Shown piece after piece: positions 9,040 to 19,100 of a DNA stretch of 53,019 nucleotides. Within the stretch, counting starts at the first letter, position 1; each line of letters starts with the position of its first letter. Both the position numbers and the translations under genes were made by a program. This DNA is from a bacterium (GTDB lineage Bacteria > UBP6 > UBA1177). The DNA is taken from NCBI GenBank assembly GCA_017538365.1, contig JAFYIZ010000021.1, positions 1-53,019 on the forward strand. Direction: 5' to 3'. The notes beneath the pieces were generated by a model. It saw only the letters and a list, made by a program, of their open reading frames with translations. It made no database searches and was not told the DNA's origin.

Positions 9040-10356
9040 TTGAAAAAGAAAATTTTTATCCTTGCTTTGATGATTTCTTTTATACTTCCGGCTTATGCCG
9101 ACACAGTTTTTTTCATGAAACCTGTAACGAAAGAAATCGAAAAATCTGACGCTAACAAGATCATCAAAAATCTTGAATCGACTGTCAGTTCAAAACTCAA
9201 TTCCGTAAGCTACAAAGATGTTTCCAAAGCTAAACTCAAAAAATTCGGCAAATGCGGTATGAAGGCTGAATGCTGGTCTGAAAACGCTTCCGAAGAAGAT
9301 TTCCAGTTCGTTCTTCTTTCGCTCATCAGCATGAACGAAGACGAAGAAGTCACCATCAGACTCGTTCTCATCAACATTGAAGACGAGGAAGTAGTCGACG
9401 ATTCTTCAAAAACCTACGACTACGCCGATGATGCAAACGAAAAGGCGATTTTTGCTCAAATCAAAAAAATGGCAGCTTTCAACGAGATAAAAGGCGGCAA
9501 AAAATCTAAAAAAGACAGCGAAGTCGACAAACGCACGAAAAAACTCGAAGAAGAGCGCAAGAAAAGAGAGCGCGAACTTGAAAGACAGCGTGAGGAAGAA
9601 GCCCGTCTCGAAAAAGAGCGCAAGAAAAGAGAGCGCATGGAAGAAGAGAGACAGAGAAGAGAGGAAGAAGAAGAGATAGCACGTCTTGAAAAAGAGAGAG
9701 CAAGAAAGGAAGCCGAAAAGAAAAAAGAACAGGCAAGCAAGAAAAAATCTCTTAAAGACAACGCTGAAAAACTCGAAAGAGCGCGTGAACTCGTTCTCGA
9801 AATGTGCGCTCAGGGCAAATACAACGCAGCGATCAAAGCAATCGTAAAAGTCGGCGAAATCAAATGCGAATGTGAAGAAGACGCAAAAGTTCTTGCACTT
9901 AAAACCCAGCTTCTCAACTTCAACAAAGTCCGTGAGCAGATCCTCAAAGGCGTTGAAGTAAAGAACTCCTCACTCATTCTTGACAACATCGAAGCTGCAA
10001 AAGCTCTTGACGAATCGATCGTTGAAGGCGGAACGGAATTCTCGCAGAAAGTCGACAAATACGCAGCTACAGGCTGGCTTGCACGCGGCAAGGAAATGGA
10101 AAAGGCAAACAACTACGTCGAAGCGAACGAAGCTTATGAAAAGTGTGTCGAAGTTGATCCGGAAAAAACCGAATGCAGCGAATGGCTTGAGTCGAAAGAC
10201 AAACTCGTAAAAGCTATATACGACAAAGCAAGCGTAATGAAGAACTTCAACCCGACAAAGGCGAAAGAACTTCTCCGCGCAATCCTCAAACTCGTCACCG
10301 CTGAAAACGAACATTACAAAAAAGCTGAGCAAGATCTCCAGCAGCTTGAATACTAA
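9040..10356 (+). CDS. Exported coiled-coil protein with TPR-like C-terminus
   Basis: About 438 residues from TTG 9040, chosen because GGAGG ends five bases upstream. A signal peptide (MKKKIFILALMISFILPAYA) is followed by an alpha/beta domain of about 120 residues with a Cys pair (KFGKCGMKAECWSEN). Then comes a charged single-helix or coiled-coil block of about 85 residues built of E/K/R repeats such as LEEERKKRERELERQREEE. A helical C-terminus has paired Cys motifs (MCAQGKYNAAIKAI, KCECEEDAKVL) and TPR-like A/Y spacing (YVEANEAYEKCVEVDPE). Similar architectures occur in envelope proteins of deltaproteobacteria. Function unknown; periplasmic scaffold is a guess. Confidence 0.75.
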   Translation: MKKKIFILALMISFILPAYADTVFFMKPVTKEIEKSDANKIIKNLESTVSSKLNSVSYKDVSKAKLKKFGKCGMKAECWSENASEEDFQFVLLSLISMNEDEEVTIRLVLINIEDEEVVDDSSKTYDYADDANEKAIFAQIKKMAAFNEIKGGKKSKKDSEVDKRTKKLEEERKKRERELERQREEEARLEKERKKRERMEEERQRREEEEEIARLEKERARKEAEKKKEQASKKKSLKDNAEKLERARELVLEMCAQGKYNAAIKAIVKVGEIKCECEEDAKVLALKTQLLNFNKVREQILKGVEVKNSSLILDNIEAAKALDESIVEGGTEFSQKVDKYAATGWLARGKEMEKANNYVEANEAYEKCVEVDPEKTECSEWLESKDKLVKAIYDKASVMKNFNPTKAKELLRAILKLVTAENEHYKKAEQDLQQLEY

Positions 10357-11398
10357 AAATTTTCTTACTTTTTCAATCATTGTTTTTCTTTTTACACTCT
10401 TGATTTCATGCAGTTCCGAAGACCGTTTCGTGATTTGCAGAGTTTCCGAATACGACTGCGACTATCAGTACAGGATTCCCGGAATAATCACTATCACGAA
10501 AGGAAGCAGCCGCATTCATTACATTCTGACGCAAAAAGGACTCGAAAAAGCTGAAATCGTAGAAGGTGAACCTGTTGCCTACAATCCCGAAACCGGAACG
10601 GCAGTCGTAAAGGAAACAACTGATTCTTCGATCGATATTTTTACGGTTGACACCGGGAACGGAAAAGAACTCTCCCCCAAACTTTCCTTGAAACCAGAAA
10701 AAACACTCAACGGAAGAGGAGAAAACTTTTTTGCTTTTCCCAAACTTTTAAGCGGCTGCGTTAAAAATGACGGCACGATAGTCCTGCTCGTCCGCTATGA
10801 AAACCTGCTTTCCAACAGCAGCAGCATAATAAACGATCCGCAACAATACTCTGAAGAGGGAGTTACCGTTTCTTTGCATATCTACGAAAAAGGGGAAGTA
10901 AAAAAACCGAAAAAATATCTCTTTCCGCAGGACGAACCGTCAGAGGGAAACTTAGGCGATTATTTTTGGGAAGAACCGAAACAGCTTCAATGCACAGGCA
11001 AAGATATATACCTTTTTTCCGAACGAAACCATACCAACGAAATCTCTTTATTCTACAATTCTCAGCCGAACTGGATTTTGAGCAGAATCGACCTTGATCC
11101 CGAAAAAGAAGGTGTAAACATCAGCGACACAGCTCTTTTAGCCTACGACAACATCACTTTAAACTATTATTCAAAGAAAGAAAACACTGTCTACACCGCT
11201 GCGCGCTCTTCCGAAAAAAACAAGGTGCTCATGCGCATTACCGGACTGAACGAAGGGTATGAACTTCCTGAAATTCCTGTTGAAAAAGAAGGCGGGGAAT
11301 TTCTTTTTTCAGAAACATCCGACGGAAAACCGCTCGTTTTTTTCGTGAAGAACAGAAAAAATACCGAAGAATATGAGCGGCTTGAACCTGTTTTCTAA
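10346..11398 (+). CDS. Lipoprotein of unknown function
   Basis: A 350-residue protein that begins at TTG 10346, 11 bases before the end of the upstream gene, so translation is probably coupled. The N-terminus is a lipoprotein signal (FLFTLLISCSSED, Cys near residue 22). The rest is a beta-rich region with no family I recognise; stretches such as GIITITKGSSRIHYILTQKG and TVYTAARSSEKNKVLMRITG resemble propeller-like repeats. The 3' end overlaps the convergent glycosyltransferase gene by 4 bp. Confidence 0.7.
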   Translation: MNTKNFLTFSIIVFLFTLLISCSSEDRFVICRVSEYDCDYQYRIPGIITITKGSSRIHYILTQKGLEKAEIVEGEPVAYNPETGTAVVKETTDSSIDIFTVDTGNGKELSPKLSLKPEKTLNGRGENFFAFPKLLSGCVKNDGTIVLLVRYENLLSNSSSIINDPQQYSEEGVTVSLHIYEKGEVKKPKKYLFPQDEPSEGNLGDYFWEEPKQLQCTGKDIYLFSERNHTNEISLFYNSQPNWILSRIDLDPEKEGVNISDTALLAYDNITLNYYSKKENTVYTAARSSEKNKVLMRITGLNEGYELPEIPVEKEGGEFLFSETSDGKPLVFFVKNRKNTEEYERLEPVF

Positions 11399-12468
11399 AA
11401 CAGCAGTTTTTCAGCGTTTCTTTTGAAGTGAGACCAGTCAAAAAACGATGCTCTTTCTGAAATCTCATAACGAAGCGAAAAATCAGGATTTTCAGCAAAT
11501 TTTTCAATAAAATCAAAAAGTTTACCTTCTTCATAGAAAAGTTTTCCGAACTTTTCGGGTGGAAAAATTTCGGGATAACTAAGCCTTTTAGGCAGAATCG
11601 GAAGAACTCCCGCCGAAGCCGCTTCGAGAACGCTTATTCCGAAAAATTCGTGCTTTGAAGTGACAGGTTGGATATCGCAGAGTGCAACAAGTTTTTTGTA
11701 TTCTTCGTAACTTTCGGCATAACCGAATGAAATTATTTCATCTTTCAGTTTTTCACGCGCAACTTTGAAAATCTCGGGCGATGTCGATTTTTCCTCTCCT
11801 AAAACAACAAGCTGAAAAGGAATTCCGGCATCTTTGAGTCTGAACATCGTATCGAAAAAAGTCTCAGGATCCTTGTCATATTCCCATCGGTGATTCCATA
11901 ATATTTTCAGCACATTGTCTTTTTTGTCATTCGATTTAGGAATGGTGTTTATTCCCGGATAAAGCACTTTCGATTTTTTGTAAACTGCATCGATTTTACC
12001 GGTCAGCCTGTTGTCGGGAAACGAGCGCAGAAAACCTTCCAAAGCAGCAAAAAAGCTCTCTTTGTTGAATTCCGAATTGAAAAGCGCGATATCGGAAACA
12101 AGAGCCGAAGTAAAGTTGATGAAAGCGTAGTGCATATCTGTTTTTGAAGGTTCTCTGTCATCTTCAGACCACGGATAAACCAGCTGATTTTCATGAAAAT
12201 AAGTGACGAGGCGGGCCTCAGGCATTTTCGGAAGCAGAAGCGACTTCAAAAGAGCGGTGTCTGCAAGCGATGAAACTATGATTGTATCGAATTTTTCTCC
12301 GCTTTTTTCAAGCATATCGGCAAAAGTTACGGCTGAACCGTGCATACGCCATTTCCAGTGCCTGCCCTGAAGCGTAAACAGCTGCATTTGCCCGGGAAAC
12401 GCCTTGACAAAGCCGTCGGCGAAATATTTGTGGCTGCCTGAATAGTAAGGCTCTAAAAAAGCGAACAT
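11395..12468 (-). CDS. tRNA-queuosine alpha-mannosyltransferase-like glycosyltransferase
   Basis: About 357 residues. The N-terminal half matches DUF3524, the signature of the GTDC1/QTMAN family: EPYYSGSHKYFADGF near residue 5, RHWKWRMHGSAVTFADML near residue 35 and TYFHENQLVYPW near residue 90. The C-terminal half is a GT-B Glycos_transf_1 domain with a donor-site HEFFGISVLEAASAG. Vertebrate QTMAN mannosylates queuosine in tRNA-Asp. The bacterial role here is inferred from family only; no queuosine genes are in the window. The start is ATG 12468 within GTGATG, which contains the stop of the upstream permease gene. Confidence 0.85.
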   Translation of the reverse strand: MFAFLEPYYSGSHKYFADGFVKAFPGQMQLFTLQGRHWKWRMHGSAVTFADMLEKSGEKFDTIIVSSLADTALLKSLLLPKMPEARLVTYFHENQLVYPWSEDDREPSKTDMHYAFINFTSALVSDIALFNSEFNKESFFAALEGFLRSFPDNRLTGKIDAVYKKSKVLYPGINTIPKSNDKKDNVLKILWNHRWEYDKDPETFFDTMFRLKDAGIPFQLVVLGEEKSTSPEIFKVAREKLKDEIISFGYAESYEEYKKLVALCDIQPVTSKHEFFGISVLEAASAGVLPILPKRLSYPEIFPPEKFGKLFYEEGKLFDFIEKFAENPDFSLRYEISERASFFDWSHFKRNAEKLLF

Positions 12469-13601
12469 CACTTGTCTTTTGACGTGCCGGAAGGAGTTTC
12501 CACCGTCACTCCGAGAGTTCTGTCGTTGTAAAAATCGGAATCTTTGTAACGCGCAACAACTTCGTCTATCACGACTTTAATCATTGCAAAAACCGGAACA
12601 GCCGTAAGAACTCCCAGAAATCCGCCGATCTCAGCTCCCGCAAAAAGGGCGATGATCACGAAAACCGGACTTACGTTCACTTTCTTTCCGACGATATTGG
12701 GCGTTATGAAGATCGTGTCGCAGATTTGAATTATCACAAAAATAATGAGAACTTTGAACAAACCCCAGAAACCGCCGCTGATGAGTGCGAGAATCAGAGC
12801 AATCGAAATACCGGTGAAAAGTCCGACATACGGAACAAAACAGAGCGCGCCTATCATTATTCCGAGGTTGCCGCCGCCCTGGATTCCGGCAATCGTGAAA
12901 AGAACTGCGTAAAGCGAACCCAGAACAATGCAGACAGTAAGCTGACCGCGGATAAAACCTGAGAAAATTTTGTCGAATTTCAAAAGCCATTCTTTAGCCG
13001 ACGGCTGCATGTGCGGCGGAACAAGCGAAAAAATCGATTCCTGTATCTTTTTGAAGCGCGAACTCGCAAAAAAGGTGATGACTACGAAAATCAGCATGTC
13101 GAGCAGGAACGAAACGACCGAGAAAGTCTGCTTCAGAACAACGCCGGTCGTGCTTGAAACAAGCTTTGAAAGAGATTCCGCGTGACTTCCGAGCCCCGAA
13201 ACGAATTCGTCGCGGCTCACTAACTCACGAAGGTTGATGTTCATTTTTTGGGCATGCGTATTGGCCAGATCCCAGAGCGAACTCATGGCTGGCTGCATCT
13301 TTCCCGCCGCACTTCCCAGCTGACCTATGATCTCCGGCAGAATCGCAAGAAGAAGCACCGCAATAACTAAAATTATCAGGATTATCGAAAGAATCGTCGT
13401 GAAAGTTCGCGGAATCTTGAGCTTTTTCGAGAAAAAATCGACTATCGGCTCAATAGCATCTGCCGCAACGAACGAGGCTATAAGGATCGCAGCCATGCGC
13501 GGTGCCAGAACAAAGGCAAAAATCAAAAGAACAATAAAAAGAAGCGGAATCCACCCTTTTTTGTCAAACAAAAACTTCTGCAATCTTTCTTTCGTGATCA
13601 T
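12468..13601 (-). CDS. AI-2E family (UPF0118/PerM) permease
   Basis: A 377-residue integral membrane protein of the AI-2E transporter family. An N-terminal pair of helices (residues 14-45), another at about 64-86, a soluble amphipathic middle region (residues 90-150) and a C-terminal bundle with family motifs (RGQLTVCIVLGSLYAVLF, ALCFVPYVGLFTGISIALIL, NIVGKKVNVSPVFVIIALFAG). Substrates in this family vary (autoinducer-2, Na+/H+), so none is assigned. Its stop overlaps the start of the glycosyltransferase gene. Confidence 0.9.
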   Translation of the reverse strand: MITKERLQKFLFDKKGWIPLLFIVLLIFAFVLAPRMAAILIASFVAADAIEPIVDFFSKKLKIPRTFTTILSIILIILVIAVLLLAILPEIIGQLGSAAGKMQPAMSSLWDLANTHAQKMNINLRELVSRDEFVSGLGSHAESLSKLVSSTTGVVLKQTFSVVSFLLDMLIFVVITFFASSRFKKIQESIFSLVPPHMQPSAKEWLLKFDKIFSGFIRGQLTVCIVLGSLYAVLFTIAGIQGGGNLGIMIGALCFVPYVGLFTGISIALILALISGGFWGLFKVLIIFVIIQICDTIFITPNIVGKKVNVSPVFVIIALFAGAEIGGFLGVLTAVPVFAMIKVVIDEVVARYKDSDFYNDRTLGVTVETPSGTSKDK

Positions 13602-13659
13602 GACTACTCCTCAAAAAAACCGGAAAATTTTAGGCATAAAAAAATAAAAATCCACTATT

Positions 13660-13688
13660 TTGACATAATTGGAATATCGTGCTAAAAA
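13660..13688 (+). promoter_or_regulatory. Promoter for yfcE-like gene
   Basis: TTGACA (13660-13665), 17 bp, TAAAAA (13683-13688) with an upstream TGC that makes an extended -10. The hydE promoter candidate has nearly the same design. Confidence 0.5.
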
Positions 13689-13711
13689 AAGCGGTTTTGG
13701 GGGTGCAGGTT

Positions 13712-14251
13712 ATGAAAATACTTGTTGTTTCCGATACTCACGGCGAAATGCCGATAGACATAAAAAAGATGGATTTTGATGCTGTGATGCATGCGGGAGA
13801 CATTGGAGATGCAGCGTTTTTCGGCGCACTTAACGCAACTGCGGGCGAAAAAAATCTCTATGCTGTTTCAGGAAACACTGATTTTGTACTTTCCGGCTAT
13901 CTTCCAGAAAATGTTTCAACAAATATGGGCGGTTTGAATTTTTTTATGGTCCACAACCTGACTGCTCCTCACAGAATCCTTCCCGCAAACGAAAGCGCGA
14001 TGAATGCCGCAAAAGCCGAAATCGTCGTTTTCGGTCACACTCACACGCCGCTTGCCGAAGAACGAGGCGGCAGGATTTTCATCAATCCCGGTTCTTTGGG
14101 AAAAGCGGGACTTACAGGTCGCAGATCGTTTGCAGTTATGGAAACAGAGCCTTCCGGCACAGTGAAAATTCAAATTTACGATATTGATTCAAAAGAAGTT
14201 TTTATTTTAAAAAAATTTAATAAATTCAATGGCTTATTTAGGGAGATCTAA
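13712..14251 (+). CDS. YfcE/MJ0936-type metallophosphoesterase
   Basis: About 179 residues from ATG 13712, with a purine-rich GGGGGTGCAGG upstream; a GTG at 13679 would add 11 residues of no family match. Metal-binding motifs of the calcineurin-like family are all present: SDTHGE near residue 7, HAGDIGD near 30, SGNTD near 57, and GHTHTP near 110 with NPGSLG soon after. Members such as YfcE hydrolyse phosphodiesters with Mn2+; the physiological substrate is unknown. Confidence 0.9.
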   Translation: MKILVVSDTHGEMPIDIKKMDFDAVMHAGDIGDAAFFGALNATAGEKNLYAVSGNTDFVLSGYLPENVSTNMGGLNFFMVHNLTAPHRILPANESAMNAAKAEIVVFGHTHTPLAEERGGRIFINPGSLGKAGLTGRRSFAVMETEPSGTVKIQIYDIDSKEVFILKKFNKFNGLFREI

Positions 14252-14253
14252 AA

Positions 14254-16086
14254 ATGAAAAATCTTTTTCGGTTATTTTTCGTGATTTTTTCAATTTTTTT
14301 CTTTGTTTCATGCGGCGGAGACGAATCCAATTCTGAAGAGGAAGGCGCCTCTTTTTCGTTCAGAATGATGCGTGATGCAGAGAGCGAATGCAGCGAAATG
14401 GAACTGGAATGCCTCACTCTGGACATTTCAGCGATAGCTTTCAAAATAACAACAAAAACAAAAAACGGAGATGATAAGACCGTTCCTATCAACGGGAAAC
14501 CGGGATTTTCAATCAGCAGACAACAGTTAAAGGATTTTGACGGTAAAGTCAAAGGCATCGAGGATGCCACAAATGCGACTCTCATGGTTTCAGTGTTTAC
14601 CGGAACAGATTCAACGGGGCAACCGAATGTCACATACGCAAATTACGAAGGAAGAGCAACCGGTCTAAATTTTAAAAAGGGAAAAACGACAAAAGCAGAT
14701 ATTCTTCTTTACCCTGTAGCACCAAGAGCGAAAGAGCTTGAAATGCCTAAAACTAAAAACCTTGCGATGCCGAGATTCGGTCACACTTCTACAGTTCTTA
14801 GTGACAAAAGAGTTCTTGTAGCCGGTGGTTTTGTTTCATGCGGTGACAGCGGTCAATGTGCTGCAACAGACAGCGTCGAAATAATAGATATCGAGTCGGG
14901 AGAGATCGAACCTCTCATACCGATGACCACAAAACGTGCAATGCACACGGCAATACCTCTGAATGACGGAAGTGTCCTTTTTATCGGCGGAGTCCAGGAT
15001 TTCAGTGCAAAACAGCAGGAAACAGCATTTGACGGCTATCCGCTTCTGCCGTACGTTCAGAAAAATGCCGTTACAACGATTGAGAAGTATATGCCTTCAC
15101 AGCCGACCCATAACCGCAAGATAAACAATTCGGGAACCTCGGTTGAGAACAAAACCGAAACTATTACCGTTCCGGAAGAGATTAAATTCATGACGTTTCA
15201 GAGCATTTTTGTAAAACAAACTTTGAACGACGAAGAAAATAACATTGCAGAATTCGATGTTTTCCTTGTCGGCGGAGTTGACGCAGAGGGCAAACCTTCA
15301 AAAAAGACTTACAAATTAACAATCACGGACTCCACCGTTGGAGAAGGAACTGTTTCAGTAAGCACAGTCACCGAATTTGCCGAAACTTCTTCTCCGATGA
15401 TTCTTCCGGCCATCGCATACAGCAACGGTTCAATTCTCGCAGTAGGCGGAAGACCCGCACCTTCGGCGGCATCAACCAGAGACACAACAGAGGATGAAAC
15501 GACTGACGAAACAACTGAAGAAACAACTGAAGAACCGACCGCAGAATCAGGCTCCACAGGAGTCGTAGCATCAATTATCTCTGAAAATGAAAGCAAAGAT
15601 ATTGAAGCAGATCTGAGCAGCAACATATTTTTCGCAAACAGCGCAGCTTCTGACAACGCTCTCTATACTCTCGGCGGAATGCCCAACAAATCGGGAGAAC
15701 TTACAGATTCTGATCAAAACGGCGTTATAAGAAAATGGAATCTTAGCAGCGGTTCGTTCGAAACTCCGGAAAACAACAACGGTCTCAGCTCGAACGGCAA
15801 AAACGTAGCTTTTGCAAAAACAATTCTCGACAAGAAGAACAACCGCCTGATAGTTGTCGGCGGAACCAGCGCGGAAAATATGTATCAGGTAATAAATGCG
15901 GCAACTCTTGAGAAATTAAAAGATCCTACAAGCCATTATATGACCGATAAAAGAATCATGCCGGATGCATCAATTATTCCTGCAGGAACCATAGGCAACA
16001 ACCCCATACTTATCATCACAGGCGGCACAAGCGCCCTCAACAACAACGGATCAGCCGCAAATACTATAAAAATCAACGTATTATAA
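14254..16086 (+). CDS. Kelch-like repeat lipoprotein
   Basis: A 610-residue exported protein with a lipoprotein signal (FSIFFFVSCGGDES, Cys near 23). GGGAG precedes the ATG, which starts 2 bp after the yfcE-like stop. An N-terminal region of about 120 residues is followed by Kelch-type motifs: RFGHTSTVLSDKRVLVAGGF, RAMHTAIPLNDGSVLFIGG, DVFLVGGVD, ILAVGGRPAP, ALYTLGGMP, RLIVVGGTS and ILIITGGTS. They suggest a beta-propeller of about six or seven blades. A Thr/Glu-rich linker near residues 410-430 (ETTDETTEETTEEPT) interrupts the propeller. Probable outer-membrane or surface adhesion/scaffold role; partner unknown. Confidence 0.8.
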   Translation: MKNLFRLFFVIFSIFFFVSCGGDESNSEEEGASFSFRMMRDAESECSEMELECLTLDISAIAFKITTKTKNGDDKTVPINGKPGFSISRQQLKDFDGKVKGIEDATNATLMVSVFTGTDSTGQPNVTYANYEGRATGLNFKKGKTTKADILLYPVAPRAKELEMPKTKNLAMPRFGHTSTVLSDKRVLVAGGFVSCGDSGQCAATDSVEIIDIESGEIEPLIPMTTKRAMHTAIPLNDGSVLFIGGVQDFSAKQQETAFDGYPLLPYVQKNAVTTIEKYMPSQPTHNRKINNSGTSVENKTETITVPEEIKFMTFQSIFVKQTLNDEENNIAEFDVFLVGGVDAEGKPSKKTYKLTITDSTVGEGTVSVSTVTEFAETSSPMILPAIAYSNGSILAVGGRPAPSAASTRDTTEDETTDETTEETTEEPTAESGSTGVVASIISENESKDIEADLSSNIFFANSAASDNALYTLGGMPNKSGELTDSDQNGVIRKWNLSSGSFETPENNNGLSSNGKNVAFAKTILDKKNNRLIVVGGTSAENMYQVINAATLEKLKDPTSHYMTDKRIMPDASIIPAGTIGNNPILIITGGTSALNNNGSAANTIKINVL

Positions 16087-16103
16087 TTCACAGCCTCTTA
16101 AAC

Positions 16104-16131
16104 TTGTTTTCTTTTTACATATTCCTATAAT
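16104..16131 (+). promoter_or_regulatory. Promoter for the cyclase-like gene
   Basis: TTGTTT (16104-16109), 16 bp and a perfect TATAAT (16126-16131), 32 bp before the ATG at 16164. Confidence 0.55.
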
Positions 16132-16163
16132 TGCCCGGTTAATTTTTGAATTGGCAGGTAAAT

Positions 16164-19100
16164 ATGAGAAATTTAATTCCTGATCTTAAACAACTCGGTT
16201 ATTTTGATATCAATTCTGACAAAAAATCAGGATCGGTAGACGCCTCCGTTATGTTTGTCGACATATCTGGTTTCACGAACATGACAAGGCAGCTCATGTC
16301 GCAGGGAAGCGACGGTGCAGAAACTCTTTCGGTCTTCATGAACACAATATTCAACCCGCTTATTGAAGCAGTATATAACCTGAACGGCTTTATTCTGAAC
16401 TTTGCGGGAGACGCTTTCACCGCAGTTTTCAAAGACGATAACGGCAGACGCGCGATAACGGCGGCTTTCAATATTCACAAGTTTTTTACCGAAAACCCGT
16501 CACTTTACCACAAAGGTCAGGCTTTCAAAATTTCGGCTAAGGCCGGCATTTCAATAGGAAAATTCAACTGGATCGCAGCAAAAGGCGAGGAAAACTTAAG
16601 ACATTTCCTTTTCTTCGGCGATGTTGTTGACGAAGCTGCCGAAGCCGAGCACCACTGCACGGCAAACGACATCTGCATAAACGACAAAGTTTACACCATT
16701 CTCAAAAACGACTGCTGCACGCACATCAAAGAAGGCGCTTACTTTGTTGACGAACTTCTCGTTCCGGCTGAAACAAAGCCTGCCGAGACGACTCCCAAGA
16801 TCGAAGACCTCGAAATTTTCATTCCGCACACTGTCATCGAACAGGAAATTCCAGGAGAGTTCCGCGAAGTCGTCTCTCTTTTCATTTCCTACCAAATCTC
16901 GAAAGAGATGTGCGAAATTGAAAAAATGCTTGAATATTTAGCTAGTTACGTTCAGAAATACGGCGGTTACATCAGCGGTTTCGATTTCGGTGACAAAGGT
17001 GCGACACTATTGGCACTTTTCGGCGCTCCGGTAAGTTACGAAGACAACTTGGAACGCGCCATCGACTGTGTAGCCGAAATCAGGAAAAACTGCAATACCG
17101 AGCTTAGAAGCGGAATCACGCAGGGCGTCGTTTATGCGGGATTCGTAGGAAGCCCGAAACGCGCGGCTTACACGGCTCTGGGCGACAATGTAAACCTTTC
17201 GGCCAGAGTTATGATGAAAGCTCCGTACGGCGCAGACTGGATCGCAGGGAAAGCTGCAGACAAGGCAAAAAGCGTCTTCGAGCTCGAAAGCAAAGGCGAT
17301 TTTGCTTTCAAAGGAATCGATGTTCCGATCGAAGTTTTTGAAATAAAAGGACACCTCAAAGTTGAAGAAGAAGCTTCATTCTCCACAGCCTTCACCGGCA
17401 GAACAGCGGAACTCAAACAGCTTTTCGAAACACGCGACAAATGCCGCGAAAACAACAGGCTTTACTGCTCCACAATTTACGGAGAAGCAGGTATCGGAAA
17501 ATCACGTCTCATTTACGAGGTAAGAAAGAATTCCGCCAATGATTTCAGAGTATTGACCTTAAAAACCGATACCATTCTCAGACAGTCTCTGAATATGTTC
17601 ACAAACTTCTTTCACACGCTTTTCAACCAGAATGAAAACGCTACGACGGAAGAAAACCATGCGGCTTTTGAAAAAGCATGGGCAGCACTCTCGGCTGAAA
17701 TCATCAACAAAAAAGAGGCTTTTGAGGCTTCGAAAGCATATATTGCCGCTCTTGCCGGAATTTTCTGGGAAGGATCGGTTTATGACATTCTTGATGCAAA
17801 AAGCAGATACGAAAACACGATTTATGCAGTATGCGACTTCTTTTCCGCAATAGCCGAAACAAAGCCGCTTATGCTCGTTCTCGACGATATGCACGCGGCA
17901 GACAGCGATTCGCTCACAATCGCCAGGGCTTTGGTAAAGGCTCTTGATGACTACCCTGTAGCGCTTTACATCATGTCGAGGCTCAACGACGACGGCACGA
18001 AACCTGAAATACTTTTAAACACCGACGAAAGATTCAACGTAATCGTCATCGACAAAATGCAGAAAAGCGACATTCCGATGATGATCAAGAATATTCTCGG
18101 AGAAAAGGGAAACCGCGAACTCAACGACTTCGTATTTTCACGTACCGACGGCAACCCGTTCTTTATCGAACAGCTCGTTCTCTTCATGAAGGACAAAAAA
18201 TATATACAGAAAACCGGAAAGAACTATGCACTCACCAGCAACAAGGCAGAGGTTCCGAGCGGTGTCAATTCGCTGCTCGTCAGCCGTCTCGACAGGCTTT
18301 CGCAGCATTTGAAAGACCTCGTTTTCAGGGCTTCGGTTCTCGGCAACAATATCGACCTTCTGGTTTTGAACGACATAGCGCAGGATCAGGACAAACTCAA
18401 CATCCCGAATCTGCTCAAAGAAGGCGTCAACGAACTCGTCTGGAACGAAGCATCATCGCTGCTCTACTCTTTCAGGCACGCACTTCTCCGCGATGCGGCG
18501 TATTCGATGCAGCTCAAAGCGCGCTTAAAAGAGATTCACAAAAAAGTCGCCAACGCTATCGAGAAAAATTACAAAGACGAAGAAAAATTCTTCTCAACTC
18601 TCGCTTTCCACTATGAAAAAGCTGAAGATCTGGAAAAAGAGATAATTTACCTCAAAAAAGCTGCCGACTACGCAAAATCGCAGTATCACAATCAGGAAGC
18701 CGAAAAAATGTACGAAAAGCTCCTGACCATTCTCAAAGACGAAAAAGAGATAATCAAAGTCGGCCACAGTCTCGCACAGGTTTACCAGATCGAAGGAAAA
18801 TGGGATCTTACCGAAAAGCTGTTCAAAGAGAGTCTGGAACGCTCGCAGAAGATCGGCGACGAACTTCTCATTGCGACGAGTATGAAGGAACTCGCCAACA
18901 TGATGCTTCAGAAAGGACGTTACGACGAGGCAAATCCGCTCCTTGACGAGGCCGAAAAACTTTATACAAAACTCGACAACACAAAAGGCAAATGCGATGT
19001 CGAAGGCTACCGCGGACTTATCCATTATTACAAAGGCGAACTTGACGATGCGGTTGAGCACTTCACAGAAAAGCTCCGTCTTGCCGAAATAATTGACGAC

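Noticed and set aside
9456-9761. Ser/Leu/Phe-rich open frames on the minus strand
   Set aside because: They are antisense to the E/K/R-rich helix of the exported coiled-coil protein and have no start signal or family match.
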